Notes under the pieces: generated by a model
The model's database searches: none
Told to the model about the DNA's origin: nothing
Seen by the model: only the letters and a program-made list of their open reading frames with translations
Program-made: the position numbers and the translations under genes
Shown: positions 46,501 through 59,670 of the stretch, in pieces
Layout: every line of letters starts with the position of its first letter
Numbering within the stretch: position 1 is the stretch's first letter
NCBI GenBank assembly: GCA_021464415.1
Contig: CM038469.1
Coordinates: 1,342,501 to 1,406,500 of the forward strand
Length of the DNA stretch: 64,000 nucleotides
DNA from: Lonicera japonica
Taxonomy: Eukaryota > Streptophyta > Magnoliopsida > Dipsacales > Caprifoliaceae
Direction of reading: 5' to 3'

Positions 46501-47645
46501 CAAACAAACTGGGTTGTAGTTGTTCGCAAACACCTGAGCTCGGCTCATTTATCAAGTTAATGAACCAAACTCGAGAAAAGGGCTCATTTGGGACATGAGG
46601 CTTGAGTAGGCTCATGAACATGGCTTGAGTAAACTCATGAATTGCTCTACATGATAAGGCTCAATTAGCCTTATAAATATACAAAATGCATTGCAAGTAC
46701 TGAAATTAGGTTTGACTTGATTATTCACTCGAACCAAGCTCCAAGTCTGGGTCAAGTCCAACTCGAACAAGATGTGTAAAATCTAAAAAAAAAATTTGAA
46801 CCAAGAATGCTCGGGCTCATTTGCACCCCCTTACTATCCTGAACTATCTCTTTTTGTACTTAGACTTGGCAGAATCACATGTTACACGATAACACTACAT
46901 GAATCGACACGAAGTTTTTAAGTTAATGTGAACCCTTAACAAATTGGGGTGGTTATCATGTTCACCCGTTTGACACTAAGTGATAATGAATCGGTTATGG
47001 GTTCACCCCTAACGAATTAGGGAGACCCGTTAGAGTGTTAGACACATTAAAAACTTTTTCATCTCTTAATGATATTAAAGTTTATTGAATCATGCTAGGG
47101 TGTGTATCTATTTTAGAATTTATAAATATTTATCCCCACTTTTTTAGTAATTTTAATTCTAACTCATCTTATTAGAAACCGAGTTGTATATGAATTAGAA
47201 AGCATCACCCGGTAACTTAATGTGGCATGTCTGGGTGGAGTAAAAAATGACCTGCATTTCGTAAAGACCCAACATGAACTGACCCGTTTTAAGATCTATT
47301 TGTACTCATTTTTTTTTGTCCTTTTAATTCACATTAATCTTTCATCCTTTTGTACTGCATTTATTCATCTTGAATATAATGTTTTTTTCTTTAACAGGTC
47401 TATTTGTACTTACTGCAGTAACATTATCACTGAACTTATTTTGATGATAATGTGTGTTTTTTGTTACCAAAATTACACAGAAATGGTCAGTCATTGGAAG
47501 ACTTCCGTACCGTGTGAAAACAACAATGGCTGCCTTTTGGGATGGCTGGTTGTATTTCACGTCGGGACAGCGAGATAAGGGACCAGATAATCCCCAACCA
47601 AAGAAAGTTGTGGGAGATCTGTGGAGAACCAAATTAAGCTTGTGA
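43508..47645 (+). pseudogene. Kelch-repeat/galactose-oxidase-like gene disrupted by an 8-bp insertion
   Basis: Seven exons: 43508-43669, 44167-44352, 44459-44696, 45371-45541, 45787-45892, 45990-46196, 47481-47645. Without the insertion they would encode 408 residues of the plant galactose oxidase/kelch superfamily: an N-terminal membrane anchor (about residues 10-28), then kelch blades (YVFAGYGSLDY, YIYVVSGQYGP, LHVMGGSKENRH, LFVIGGQEGDF, IVIVGGTS, LYFTSGQRDKG). In exon 3 the sequence GGTCCAGT before GGTCCA (44597-44610) adds 8 bp, shifts the frame and gives a TAG at 44627-44629, leaving a 172-residue product. All splice phases downstream fit only if those 8 bp are ignored. Either a recent null allele or an assembly error; otherwise the gene looks healthy. 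Intron 6 holds a tandem duplication. Confidence 0.85.
46194..46455. repeat. Tandem duplication (period about 131 bp) spanning the exon 6 donor
   Basis: The block CTGGTATTTGATCTTTCTCT onward, with GTTAAAGTT near its end, is repeated head to tail from 46194 and from 46325. The first copy includes the last codon of kelch exon 6 and its GT donor; the second is a decoy copy of the same donor inside intron 6. Confidence 0.8.
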
Positions 47646-50087
47646 TTATTATTATTATTATGACTTTCGTTTTACCTGTTGTATATGTAATCACTTGGAA
47701 AAAGCTGTTCTTATTCCAAGTGAGAGGTTAAGTTAGTCTAGACCTTTATATTCTATAGATTTTGTATTGAATTTTATTCCTTTCTAATTTTCTTGATTAG
47801 ATTTGCGGGGTCAGCTACACTTTTGTACCACTTTTTTTTCTCAAGAAAGGTCTACATTTTGTCCTTTGTAACAAGTGAAAGAAGCTTGACGATGATAACC
47901 TAAGTTCTCCGAGTTCCAGTTTGAAATGTGTGAATTGTGATCATCATTTTGAAGTTTAATATAACTTTCATTAACTTCTCTAAACTCTTTATTCTGCTGC
48001 CATCTCTGTCCTCTCGACGAAATGGTATGTATTGAAGTCTAACTGGTGGAATAACAATTTAGGGAAGATTGGTAATCCACTGATTGTTTAAGGTGCTGGT
48101 TCTTTTAGTTCATGTTTCAAATTCTGCCTTCCTGCCACTGAGTGACTATAGTCACAAGTCTTCTGCATTTCTCAATATAGGACATTAAGAACTACTGCCA
48201 CCAGCCTTTAAAATAATTAAATTTTCTATGAACCCACTGAATCATTTTGCTCAACTCACTTTGTTTTCAACCTAACCCGGTATGTTAACGAGTTGGGTTA
48301 GGTTCAACAGTATCAATCTGTCAGAACCTGGCCTGAACCCACCGGATTTGCACCTACTTCATACCCTTGGCAAGAAAGAGTAGTGTACTGCATAAAATAG
48401 AAATTTGCATATACCGTGCATTCAAAAATTTTCAAGCAAATCAAAGCAAAATTTTGACATGAATTATAAGAACTTAAATACAAACATGAAATTTAGGACT
48501 CGTAGAAGAATTGCAATCGTAGTATGATATTCCGACTACCAACACTCAGGCAGGTTAATAATGAATAAGGTTGAATTTCATTGATCAATTGCATTTACAA
48601 AGGATGGTAATTATTTCATGAATGGACAATTTCATCTAAAATAACAATGTACAGATATTCCACCCAAGAGCATTATTACAATAATGAATTTCAACCCCGT
48701 CGTAGTTCTCATACATATATGAACATTAAAATTGGGAGAGACCATCATCAGGTTGGACTATGCTGAGGCAATGAGTAAAGCGCCAACTTCTGTTCTAGCA
48801 CGCATATACCACCGAATTCTGGGACTCTAAAAGCCAGGTGACCCAATCTGTAATTGCAATACTTGCTCACTTTTACACAACTACCCTAGTACCTGCACAA
48901 CTATGGATGGGATGAAAAATTATGTCTGGTAGTAGAAGATTCAGCTTCGCCTAGGAGAAGAATATAAAAACCTCGAGACTATGAGGTGTCATCAAGATAT
49001 GAAATTCTCATACGAAATTTCACCACATAACTCGGGGGGCACTCACAATGACAGAATAGTAGGTATCTTTTTGAACATGAAGAAATTTACCAACGATGTA
49101 ATGATGTATATGGGCATTCCAAAAATTGTTCCCAATCAATTCCGTGTCAAATGTTTACATCGACACCATGCAAGACTTTTTGAATTTTCAAGAAATTAAT
49201 TATGACACTTTCCCCATTGAAACCATCCCACAGCTAAACCCTAAGGTGCTCATATGGTATAGCCGAATCTCACAACATACAAGCTTGCATCATCAAATGA
49301 ATTTCTTTAGTCCGTTATATGCGCCCTTTTTATTAGGACAGTTGATTTCCAATATCTTCGTTAAAAATCATACCTAAACCTTGAGGAATTCACAAGATAG
49401 AACGATTTTCTACAGATGTGATTTATCATATGTTATCTAATACAATTTTGCGGGTCTATATGTTTTTCTTAATGAATATGTGATAGGAAGGACTTATGTA
49501 TGTATATTTTCTCACGGTGGCCCTTAATTTGTTCAGGGCCTTCAGCCATAAAAATTCGAGAAACTGTGGCAATTCTCGTGTGCTTTGAGCCTTTTTATCA
49601 ACTTGGTTGTTAACTTCAGAACCATTTTACCACCTTATTCCATGCTTCTATGGTTTATAATTTGTTCAGATTTTGATAATCCACGCGACATCTTTATCAT
49701 AGATTAGAAAGTAATATTATCAACATATGCCAATACTTGGACCATTCCAGTGAAAAAAAACACATCCTTGTAGTCAGTTAATTCTATTCGAGATGTGCAC
49801 TACATAAAAATAACAAAATAAAACAAGAATAAATGGAAAAATTAGCTTGGCTCGAAAAAATACATGTTCATCCCGGCAGGATCCTAAAATGAAATGCTTA
49901 AGATTATAGTATTCTGACCTCATTTATGTTGACCTGGTTGAACTGATATGACAAAGCATTGCAAAGTGGTATGAATGTTTTGGGGGATCCTATAGAGAAA
50001 TTGGTGATCTCTGCAAGTTAGTTACTCTATTAGTGTGAATATCATGAACATGCATGTTGGAGAGAGAGAGAGAGAGAGAGTTGCCTT
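47646..50087. other. Convergent intergenic region between the kelch and SET genes
   Basis: The first few hundred bases are probably the kelch 3' untranslated region and the last few hundred the 3' region of the minus-strand SET gene. The rest is AT-rich. Open frames around 48981-49377 have no domain. No gene supported. Confidence 0.4.
50060..50080. repeat. (GA)n microsatellite in the 3' region of the SET gene
   Basis: About ten GA dinucleotides ending 7 bp downstream of the stop codon, so it probably lies in the 3' untranslated region as a CT tract. Confidence 0.85.
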
Positions 50088-53000
50088 TCATTTCAATATA
50101 GGGGCATAAGGAGCTGGGCACGGTGATACAGAGAGATCAGGTAACTGGTTGGCCAAATCAATGGTCACACGCAAGCACGCAGTCAAAATTTTCTTTTCCA
50201 GCCGGACAAGTTGTGTGGCAACTCGTTTCTTTGGATCCAGATTACAAGCTGCCAACTAATGTAATCAAAGGAAAATCAGTTAACAATCAAGATTCATCCA
50301 TACATAAGGTCCAATCATCTATAAACTTCAAGGGAGCAAGCTTACCAAGAACTCGTCCTCACTCAGTTTTGTTGGGTATCCAGCCAGTCTTGTTTCGAAA
50401 TAATTGGCAAGCTGTTCCAAAACTGCTCGTTCCATACAAGGGCTCATCTATAATATAATATTCACAAAATGTAAACCAACGGTGACACTAACTAAATTCA
50501 AACAAGGGAGTTCCAATATGACTTATCCAATTCCCTTCGCTTATTTGCACCACAGAAACCTAACCAATAAGGGAAAGTGAATAGACCCCCGTTTACAGGC
50601 ATAAGACATGAAATATATGTGGTGTAAATCTTTTCTTTAGGGAGGATGAAAAGCCCATTTAGACTGATCTTTTACAATAACCAACTAGTCAATTTTTGAA
50701 CTTCTAAAAATCAGATCTTCATTTCTATTTTTCTTTCTAATTTATAAAATTAATAACTGAATTGTCATTATTCATATTCATACAACACACAGAATACAAA
50801 ATGAAATATTGGCCCACCAAACAACATTTTAGTAAAAGATTTCCCAGAGATGTGTGAAGATGAAACACGGCCTGTTCAAGCAAGGAGGGCTGAGAAATAA
50901 ACCAACCCACTTAGAAAGCATAAAATTATCATAAACAAGGTATAAATGCAAATGGTAACACTTCAGTTGCTCAAAACTGGAATTAACTTGTTCAGAGATA
51001 ACTAACTTTATATTGAAAGCTAAAAACACGAAAGGTACCACATTCAATTTATAGTCACCACATAACATACTATAGCATCAAGTCATACAAGTTTCAGGTG
51101 TCTTGAGGAAATGAGTAGCCTAGATAAAGAATTGCTTAAACTTAATTGAAATATATCACCATCTCTTAGCCAAGTAAAGGTATATATAAGAACACATAGA
51201 TGTGTCCATGTGTATGTAATTATTACTGCTAATCCCTTCACAAAGTCTGATATTATGTATCAATTTCATAACCTAAAAATAATCGTCAACAACATAAGCT
51301 TACCGGACATATTGGACCTTGAGAACATATAACGGACTGCATCTCTGAAGGGTCGGATACATATCCAAGTCGCAAATAAGGAAGCATATCTGAAACAGCC
51401 TCCCTCTCCTTCCCAACAAGCACCTAGCAAGGGGCTGATAAAATAAATACTGGAATTCAACTGTATAAAAAATTGTCAATTTTAAGAGAACAACTTCATA
51501 CAGGGAAAGCTTGCATAGATAGTTTTCCATTCCTTTGAGCAACCATCCTCTTTTCTTGATATTGAGGATCCTCGGTATTCAATGCTGCCTGAAAGAGCAG
51601 GAGGAGTTAATAGAGGACATCCTACTCACTTTTAACAGAAATAATGAGGCATGGAGAACGATTCAAATTTCACCTGAACCATAATACGGTCATAAGAATT
51701 GTCCTCGTCAACAAAGCCGTAGTTTATAAGCAACTTTGAATTCGGTTGGGGCCCGCACCTACAAAATGTGTCAGCTAAAAGTATGATCATGGAAGATTCT
51801 TAATGAATAAAATATTCTCAAAGGACTGTACAAGAGCAACTTAAAATTCTAACAATCTCAAGGAGACCAAATTGGGTAGCAGATTTCATACCAGACTACA
51901 ATAGGATCCCCAGCCTTGTATGGGCGATCAACAACCAACTGAACTGCACCATCAACAGCAGTTAACATCGCCTTGCAATTGCTTCTATAGGATAACAACG
52001 GGGGTCCAAGGGGAACCAATGCAAATCTTCGCGCCAAACTGACTTTCTGATTTCAGAGGGAGTTGCACAATTAATATGGATGCCTTGTGGGAAAATAAGT
52101 ATTGGCAATCCACTTATATTTTTGCACCTTCAAGTGTCACCAATAGTCTTCCAAGTGTCATAAAATTCTTCCACTAAGTGTCACTAAAAATGATGTTGGA
52201 GTGCTAGCAAATAAAAAGAAGTGACAATAGCCAATCGCCAATCAGCAATCTGGTTGGTGTCAGCAATCAGCATTCATCAAGGGCAGGGATATAGTGGATA
52301 ATGTTTTGTTTATGCAAGAAATCATGAAGAATTATCACAAGGAGGGGGGAGGCCTACATGTGCTCTAAAGGTTGATGTGCCAAAGGCATACGATTATGTT
52401 AAAGGGAACTTTCTGATGGAGGTCTTAGAAGCTATGGGATTTCCTACCGTTGTGCAAGAATGGATATATGAGTGTCTCTTCAGTCCAGTACTCGGTTAAT
52501 ATGAGTGGGTTTCTTGAAGGGAATTTTAGAGGAAGTAAGAGGCTTCGACAAGGTGACCCAATGTCTCCCCATCTGTTCTTACTCATCATGGAGGCTTTTT
52601 TCTAGATTATCAATAACAGAATTGAGGATGGGGCTTCACTTATAACCCAAATTGTGCTGAGCTTAAGATATCTCGTGTTTGTTTTGCGGATGATCTTTTC
52701 ATTCTTGCTAATACAGATGTAAGTTCTGTTAATGTGATCAATAGGGCATTGGTAGCTTTATGATTTCAGCCACGTGGCTGGTCTGTTCCCATCCCACATA
52801 AGAGCAGTATATTTTTTAGTGGAGCGGATGAGGAAGTTAAAAGGGAAATTAATGCTATTCCGCATATGGTGGAGAAGGGGCTGCCAAAAAAGTATTTGGG
52901 AGTACCCTTAATTGCTACTAGACTGAAAATAGTGACTGACTGACTGACTGAGAGCTTGAAAACAGAATTCTTAAGAAGGTGCAGACCTGGCATGCTGAGC

Positions 53001-56000
53001 TGCTCACATATGCTGGTCGGCTTCAACCAGGGGCAAAGCTGTGTGGGGGCAGGTGCCCCTCCTTGGTTTGGGGCATTTTTTGAAAAAAAATAAATTTAGG
53101 GACTTGTGTGCATAAAAATAAACTTGAGGGGACCTAACTGTAAGGGGCTAAAACTTAGGGAACAGTTTGTAAATAGCATACCTAATTAATTAAACAGCTG
53201 CCGCCTGCCAGACTCATTTCTCTCATTTCTTCTTCTTGCCGCCTGCTTCACCATTTCATTCTCTGTCTCAGCTTCTTCTCCGTTTCATATTTTCTCACCT
53301 CTGTCTCACACACTGCTTCGTTCCCCTACCCCCAACCCTTCTTTTTAAATAAAAAATGGGTTAAGTTTGGTTAAATAAAAGGAGGAACGTGAGGAAGAAG
53401 ATGGAACGGAGGAGGAAGAGGGAGGGAGGTTGAGAAAGAAGAAGAAAAAGTGAGAAGAAGCTGTAGAGATGAGATATTTTTAGGGTTTCAGTAAAAGTTA
53501 AAATGATTCATATGCCCTTGGTCATATGAAACATTTACAATATTTATTCTTTCATATTTTATAGTGTCTTATTTATTAGTATTGTTTTATTGTGAGCTTT
53601 TATTAGAAAAAGTATTATCTTATTATAAATAATAAATATGTATATGAGGGCCCTTCTCTTAAGGACCGTCCTTTTTGAGGGGGTAAACGGATGAATTTTT
53701 TCATGAAACTTGGTGGACATTATCTCTATAATGAGTAGATCATCTCCACCAAATTTCATAAAAAAAAACATCAATCGGGAACTGAAAAATTGATATATAT
53801 GCGCATTTCTGGACGTTGAAATTTTAGATTTTTAGTTAACCCACTTCCCATTTGATTTTTTTGATGAAATTTTGTGGAGATGATGTACTCATTATAGAGA
53901 TCATTCTCACCAAGTTTCATGAAAAAATTCACCTATTTACCCCTCGAAATGGACGGTCCTTAAGAGAAGGGGACTGTATATGTATATAGTTATTTAAAAT
54001 AATATTGTGAGTTTTAATAATATTATTTTGTTATTATAAAATAATATTTATAATAAAAACCTACTTTAATTTTGTAAGATTACTATTTATAATAAAATAA
54101 TATTGTGTTATTTAGATAGTATTGCCTATATAAATCCTAAAATAAAATGTTAAGGGTGCAGCCAAAATTTGGTGGGCAAATAATTGAATTTCGACCAAAT
54201 TTCGCCCCCCGTTAGTCCAATTCCTAGCTTCGCCACTGGCTTCAACTAATCATCTCAGTGCTAAGCAGTGTATAAACCTATTCGTGTAGAATTTTCATCT
54301 TGCCAAAACAGATTCAAAGAAGTTGATACCATTATGAGGAATTTTTTGTGGGCTGGGACTTCAATGAGGAGGGTCACTGCTAAGATGGCATGGTGTGATG
54401 TGTGTCTGCCAAAGAAGGAAGGGGGATTGGGCATACCTAATATCACTAGCGTTAATAAAGCATACATGGCCAAGCATCTTTGGGATTTGGCAAGCAAGGA
54501 CACTCTTTGGGTTAAATGGTGCCATACCTACATAAAAAAGGACAAGTGTTAAGGCTTGTCCTTGTCCACCTAATGCCTCCTGGACTTGGAGGAAAATTAC
54601 TAAGCTTAGAGACATAATCCAACCTTTCATTAAATATAAGGTGAGTAATGGACGGGATACTTTTGTTTGGTTGGATAATTGGCAACCCATGGGTCCACTG
54701 GCTAAAAGATTTGGTGTAAGAGTGATGTATGATAGTGTGAGTAATCTCAATGCTAAGGTGGCTTCTTACATAAACAATGGTAGTGGCCTTTCCTAGTCCT
54801 ATCTCTAATGCTTTGCAGCTCCTTGTGCACAACTTACCTGGGCTGGAGAATAATGGGAGTGATACTGTTGTGTGGACTCTTCATCCTTCAGGCAAGTACT
54901 CTAGTGCAATGTTTTAAAAGGCAAAGGCATAAGCCTAGGCATTTGCTTGTCCAAAGGTGAGGTGTAACCCTTTCGTGCAAAGCATAAATACTAATACCAA
55001 ATTGTACTATCCCCCAAAAGCCAAAAACATAAATATAAATAACAACTCAAGTCTAATAACTTAAAGTCTTTAGAAAACGAGAGTAGATACTACAATCAAC
55101 AAAAAATTAAAGTCACGCTCTCAATCCGAATCATCAAAAGTTTAGAATGGCAGTCTAATCTTAGACTTTAGTATCTATTAGAGTTTGCTATATTAGCTAA
55201 AACATTAAGTATATATTCAATATTTAATTAGGACAATGGCAGCCTAATCTTAGAATTTAGGATGAATATTAGAATGTAAAATGAATACACCATGTTTTAG
55301 TGCTATATTGATGCAGGACGGAAGCGGGTTTAAAGGGAAAAAATCATTGTCTTCTACCTAACTTCTTGAATCCACAAGAAACGAGAGAAAATTCTCGAAA
55401 TATTTGATATATTGATAAAAGATTGAAATCTAATACATATGGGGCATGATTTATTTATACTATTCCAATCCTAAACCTAAAATAACTAGGATTGCTTGGA
55501 GACTATCCGAATGAAATCCTTTAACTATAAGGAAACCCGAATTACCTAAAACAAAACACACTAGGATTGCTTGAAGACTACTCCAAATGAAATCCTTTAA
55601 CTATAAGGAAACCCGAATTAATAAAAGAAAAATTGTCTTCTCGCGTGCCGCATCATATATACAAGAATAAGATAACCAGAATAAAAGAATAAGATAACCA
55701 GAATAAACTATGAAGAAGTTTTAGAGCTAACCTGAATGAATGAATGAATGAATGAATGAATGAATGGAGAATTACTACAGCAATGGTGTTTTAGCAATTG
55801 GAGTTTAGGGTTCTGTTCTTTTGGAGTTCACCCCTCTCTGTTTCTCTCTTTACAGGCTACTCTCTTGTTTGTTTGGAGATCGGAGTTTATTTAGGAGATT
55901 AGGGTTTTGCTCGTTTCTTTTTTTTTCTTTTACCTAAAAACTACATCGTTTTGGCAACTATACAACTTTAAAAACAAAAAAAAAGAAAAGCGTGCGCATA

Positions 56001-59000
56001 GAATGCCCAGCCAAAAAAGCATACGCTTACTATATAGTTCGCTCTTTCCGATGTGTGCAGGGGCATTTTATCTCGAAGGCACATTAAGGTGCGCCCAACA
56101 ACGCTTTTTAAAACATTGCTCTAGTGCTTCAGCTAAAGAAGTTATTAGAGATCATAGAGATCTGGTGGAAAAGGGTGTGTGCCTAAGCAAAGTGTGATAA
56201 TATGGATGGCTTGTAAAAGGAAGCTCCTGACTAGGGATAGGTTGAAGAATTGGGGATGTATCAATGACGATTCTTGTGTTTTATGTAATAATGGTGTGGA
56301 AAGTATAGATCAACTGTTTTTTCGGTGCAGGTTACTAGCAGAATTTGGAGTGTTGTGAGGAAAAGGAATGATTGCAGTGCTAGTGTACTGAACCGGTCTG
56401 ATGTTATCCAACTTATGGTAAGAGAAGGCAGAGGGGGTAGCTTTTGTGCTAGAATGAAATGTCTCACTTTGGCTGCAGTTGTGTACTTCAATTGGCAAGA
56501 GAGGAACAATAGGATCTTCAAAGATGCTAGACATAGTTGGGAATATGTGCTAGTTCGAATAACTGAAAATATTAGACACGTGTCTTTGAATTGTAGTAGT
56601 AGAAGAGATTATAGGAACTGGGCTTTATGTAAGGATGGGAATTAGCTGAGCATATAATTTTTGTATAATTGGTTTTTTTTTTGAGAGGGGGGGGGGGGGG
56701 GGGGGGGGGGGGGTTGGTTGCAATAAAATGGTTCAAATTTTACCAAAAAGCTACCAAAACTGAACATGAAAGATTAAATATATTAGGATTACACAATCTG
56801 AACAGCACAGTTTTTGTGTGAAATTAAATCCTTATGAACCACATCACTCGTTACCTCGGTAATGCACTCAATACAAAGCCATCATAGGAAGTAGTTTGCA
56901 CTTACAATGGCAATATAAAATGACTAAATGGGTGTTTATGTAGTATATACACACATTCAAGCATGGAGCGATGCGCATCATTTTAGCTCACTCTTACACA
57001 ATAAAAGAATATTCAAAGGTTATGATGTGCCCGAAGAAACAACAAATATAATAGCCAAGTGCCTGTACCCATATTCATGGTTGCAACATAATTAACAGAG
57101 GTGATCAAAGTAGATATTTTCAATTAAGTTTTAAGAAACGGACGAAAATCAGTAAAGAGCCAAACCTGCAAATGCACAACACAAGACTGAACTGCAACAA
57201 ATGCTTGTTTGAAAATCTCAAAAGGAAAGGCCTCTGTAGGGATATCATATGGGTATTGCTGCAAAATGCCAAAGAAACAGCGATGAAGATTATATTATGA
57301 TCCATAATCGCAAGGAATCTAGAGGGAAACATCATAAATTAACTTCTTGTTTAAAGGACTGCTGTAATTTAAAAGAACAGGCACCTGAAACAGAGACCCA
57401 GCCATAAACCAGACAGTGTCAAGCTCATTATACTCTCTTTTGATCCCTTCAGCCCTTTCCAGAACTTCAGCCTAATTTAGTATCAATATGATGTTGAGTT
57501 AATTCTTTGGAACCAAAAAGGAAAAATCTTTTCACCCATAAAATTAGCTAGGGATTGAATTACTATTCACTTCACAACTTCACAAAACATACCTTAGTAG
57601 GACTGCCTGTCAGGTAATCAAGTTCAGTGTCAGACCACAGAAGGGGTGATTCAACAGCTAACTGCCCCCTCCCTCGCTGACGATCTAGTTCTCTGATGTA
57701 AGGGTACCAGAATGACTTCTTTCCCTGCTTCTTTTCATACATCAGATATAATGCCAGACAAGCTAACTCTGACAATTTGTTTGTGGTTAACAGTTCCGCT
57801 GCATTGAAAGTCCAGTTTCAATACTAGTTATAATAAGCCTGGATCAAGCCCGAGGAGTTCAACCAAAAAAGAAAAAAAAGGGGTAAACAAGTTAAACTAA
57901 AAGTAGAATACAATTCAGTGTACACCCAAGGCCCTCATCAACTCCGACCAGAATCCAGAACTCTAACCAGAACCAAGAGCCATGTGACCATAACCTCCAA
58001 TAAAAATTAACTAAAAAAGCACATCAACTTAGCAAATAATGAATTGAATGTAATGCTCAAACTAAATTACACGAATATTCATCAGCCCTAGCTCCAATAC
58101 ATCCCGAACACAAGTCCAGTGCACTGTCACCTTTTTCCTCCTAGGGAATAAATTTCCTCCAGACTAACAAGCCAAGAGACATAAGCCCCTTGAGCTCTAG
58201 AAAAAACCAAAAGAGCTACATGATTGATGCTAATGATTGGTAAAGATGGTGAAAACCAACACACATATTGAAAGAAATGGAAGAAATGCAAGTATTAATC
58301 AATTTTCTCCATTTATCCCTAGTGACCATAATCTGTTTAGAAGGGTAGTCTGAAGAAGGAGACTGAGTTGTAACCAGCAAGCGAAAGTGAAGATTGAGAT
58401 GTGCATAATCCCCTTACATGGTCACCTCGAGAGGAGTGTTAAGGGGAGTGAGATCATGTAAAGGGGTGGGAGAGAATTTTTCAAGTTTATAGAGGATTCA
58501 GCTTCTTGATGGCTCAACAATGCAACCCATTTCCAATGTGCTGAAGCTGAAAATCAAACTGGGGGCAGGCTTAGAACCCTACCACACAATAACGGGCCAA
58601 AGAGTCATTTCTTCTGGAGCCATTGCATTCCTGCATTCAGGAATAGTAAAGAGTGAAATGATCTAGCGACAAAAAGTTTTGGTCCGATGGACTTATGGCT
58701 TTCCAGAGGAGGCACTCCTCTACGAGATTTCTATGGCAAGTTAAAACACAATCTCTGCGGCTTGATCCTTGAGAACAATGATCCTTTCAATCAAGAAGGT
58801 AGTATGCTTGGAATGCATGTAAAGATGCATAACCAAATCAAATCCAAGTTGTTTCACGAACTTGTAACTCAGACAATTAAGTTTGCTAAGATTTGTTGGC
58901 TTGTTTAATTAGAGCAACTGTGAGTCTGTGATGTAGAAAGGAGAATCAATTCATCTTAATGAAGCGCCGATATAATTAATTAATTACATCCAATAACATT

Positions 59001-59670
59001 TATTCACTTCCTTCTTGCTGTTCTCTATCTCAACCTCTCTAACCATTGAGTTGCAGATCTGTTAAGCTTAACAATTATCCAAAAAGAATTAGTAATTAAC
59101 AATAATATAATCACGGCACCTCACTTACCAATGGTCTCGTTCCCCAAAACTCTTTCAAGTGTTACAACCAACGAATTTGGAACAGAAACTGCATTATCAC
59201 CTGCCTAGAAAAGGATAGATATATATATATAGAGAGAGAGAAACACAAAATCTTCAATCAACAAAATCAATCAATAATAACAAAATTCGATAGCATAGCA
59301 AATCGCTCGGCACCTGAAGATCCTCACTGGCGGCGACGTAATGTATAGGGCGAAGTTTGTTGTCGTGGGAAGGCCTTTCTAAAAGAACAACTTTGCAAGG
59401 AGGTAGTCCATTTTTGTGCATCCATGATTTCAAGTCCCCAAATTCGTCTTTTTCTTTCATGCTCAATACCTCGCCAGACTTGCCAGCTACCAGCGTATCT
59501 GAAATCGAAGCCGAACACATGTTTCTAGGGCGAAAAGAAAAGAAATTTCTAGGGTTTCTAGGGACGGTGATTAAAACCCTGGGGCGAACAGAGGGAGGAC
59601 GATGGGACGAAGAACGAAATGGAGATGATATGCATTTGCTCTGATGTAGAGAAATATCCATAGTGAGCAT
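50088..59670 (-). CDS. Plastid SET-domain / Rubisco LSMT-like protein, 11 exons, 511 aa
   Basis: Plant protein of the SET-domain, Rubisco large-subunit methyltransferase-like family. Exons (minus strand): 59670-59314, 59204-59129, 57798-57593, 57471-57385, 57258-57166, 52046-51892, 51758-51674, 51588-51502, 51423-51304, 50447-50346, 50255-50088; they sum to 1536 nt and all phases agree. The first ~55 residues are Ser/Arg/Pro-rich and acid-poor like a chloroplast transit peptide. The SET part runs roughly from SWMHKNGLPP through PNSLVVTLERVLGN, YIRELDRQRGRGQLAVESP, KVSLARRFALVPLG to LLINYGFVDEDN; the rest is the LSMT substrate-binding type C-terminal domain, ending PCPAPYAPILK. The expected NH catalytic motif is replaced by a region reading RSNCKAMLT, so methyltransferase activity is doubtful. 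A second ATG at 59661 could also serve. Intron 5 (5.1 kb) hosts a nest of transposons. Confidence 0.94.
53028..54238. mobile_element. Non-autonomous hAT element, 1211 bp, inside the LINE
   Basis: Ends CAGGGGCAAAGC and (inverted) CAGTGGCGAAGCTAGG, with the exact 8-bp duplication GCTTCAAC at 53020-53027 and 54239-54246. It removes cleanly to restore LINE reading. Terminal sequence similar to the 27261-27965 element. No transposase; it carries a foldback element. Confidence 0.9.
53647..53974. mobile_element. Foldback MITE inside the hAT element, 328 bp
   Basis: Terminal inverted repeats with GGCCCTTCTCTTAAGGACCG on the left and GGACGGTCCTTAAGAGAAGG on the right; most of the interior (for example CACCAAATTTCAT and ATGAAATTTTGTGG) is also mirrored. 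The 8-mer TGTATATG at 53639-53646 and 53975-53982 is a plausible target-site duplication. Confidence 0.8.
54907..56118. mobile_element. Second non-autonomous hAT element in the LINE, 1212 bp
   Basis: Ends CAATGTTTTAAAAGGC and (inverted) CAATGTTTTAAAAAGC, with the exact 8-bp duplication CTCTAGTG at 54899-54906 and 56119-56126. It contains an (ATGA)n run at about 55733-55766. No transposase domain is recognisable. Confidence 0.88.
56687..56713. repeat. Homopolymer G tract (about 27 G)
   Basis: Follows the 3' end of the LINE remnant after TTTTTTTTTTGAGA. It lies in intron 5 of the SET gene. It is the second long G run in the window. Confidence 0.9.

Larger units (their letters stand above)
52250..56650 (+). 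pseudogene. LINE (non-LTR retrotransposon) ORF2 remnant in SET gene intron 5
   Basis: A 5'-truncated, stop-ridden reverse transcriptase reads from about 52250: KVDVPKAYDYVKGNFL, RLRQGDPMSPHLFLLIMEAF, the catalytic FADDLFIL near 52683-52706, then KKYLGVPL. It continues after the first hAT element (54247 on: FLWAGTSMRRVTAKMAW, LPKKEGGLGIPNI, LDNWQPMG) and after the second (56127 on), with a zf-RVT domain (CVLCNNGVESIDQLFFRC) and YFNWQERNNRIF near 56490-56530. It is opposite in strand to the host gene. The two hAT elements were inserted into it later. Confidence 0.88.
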
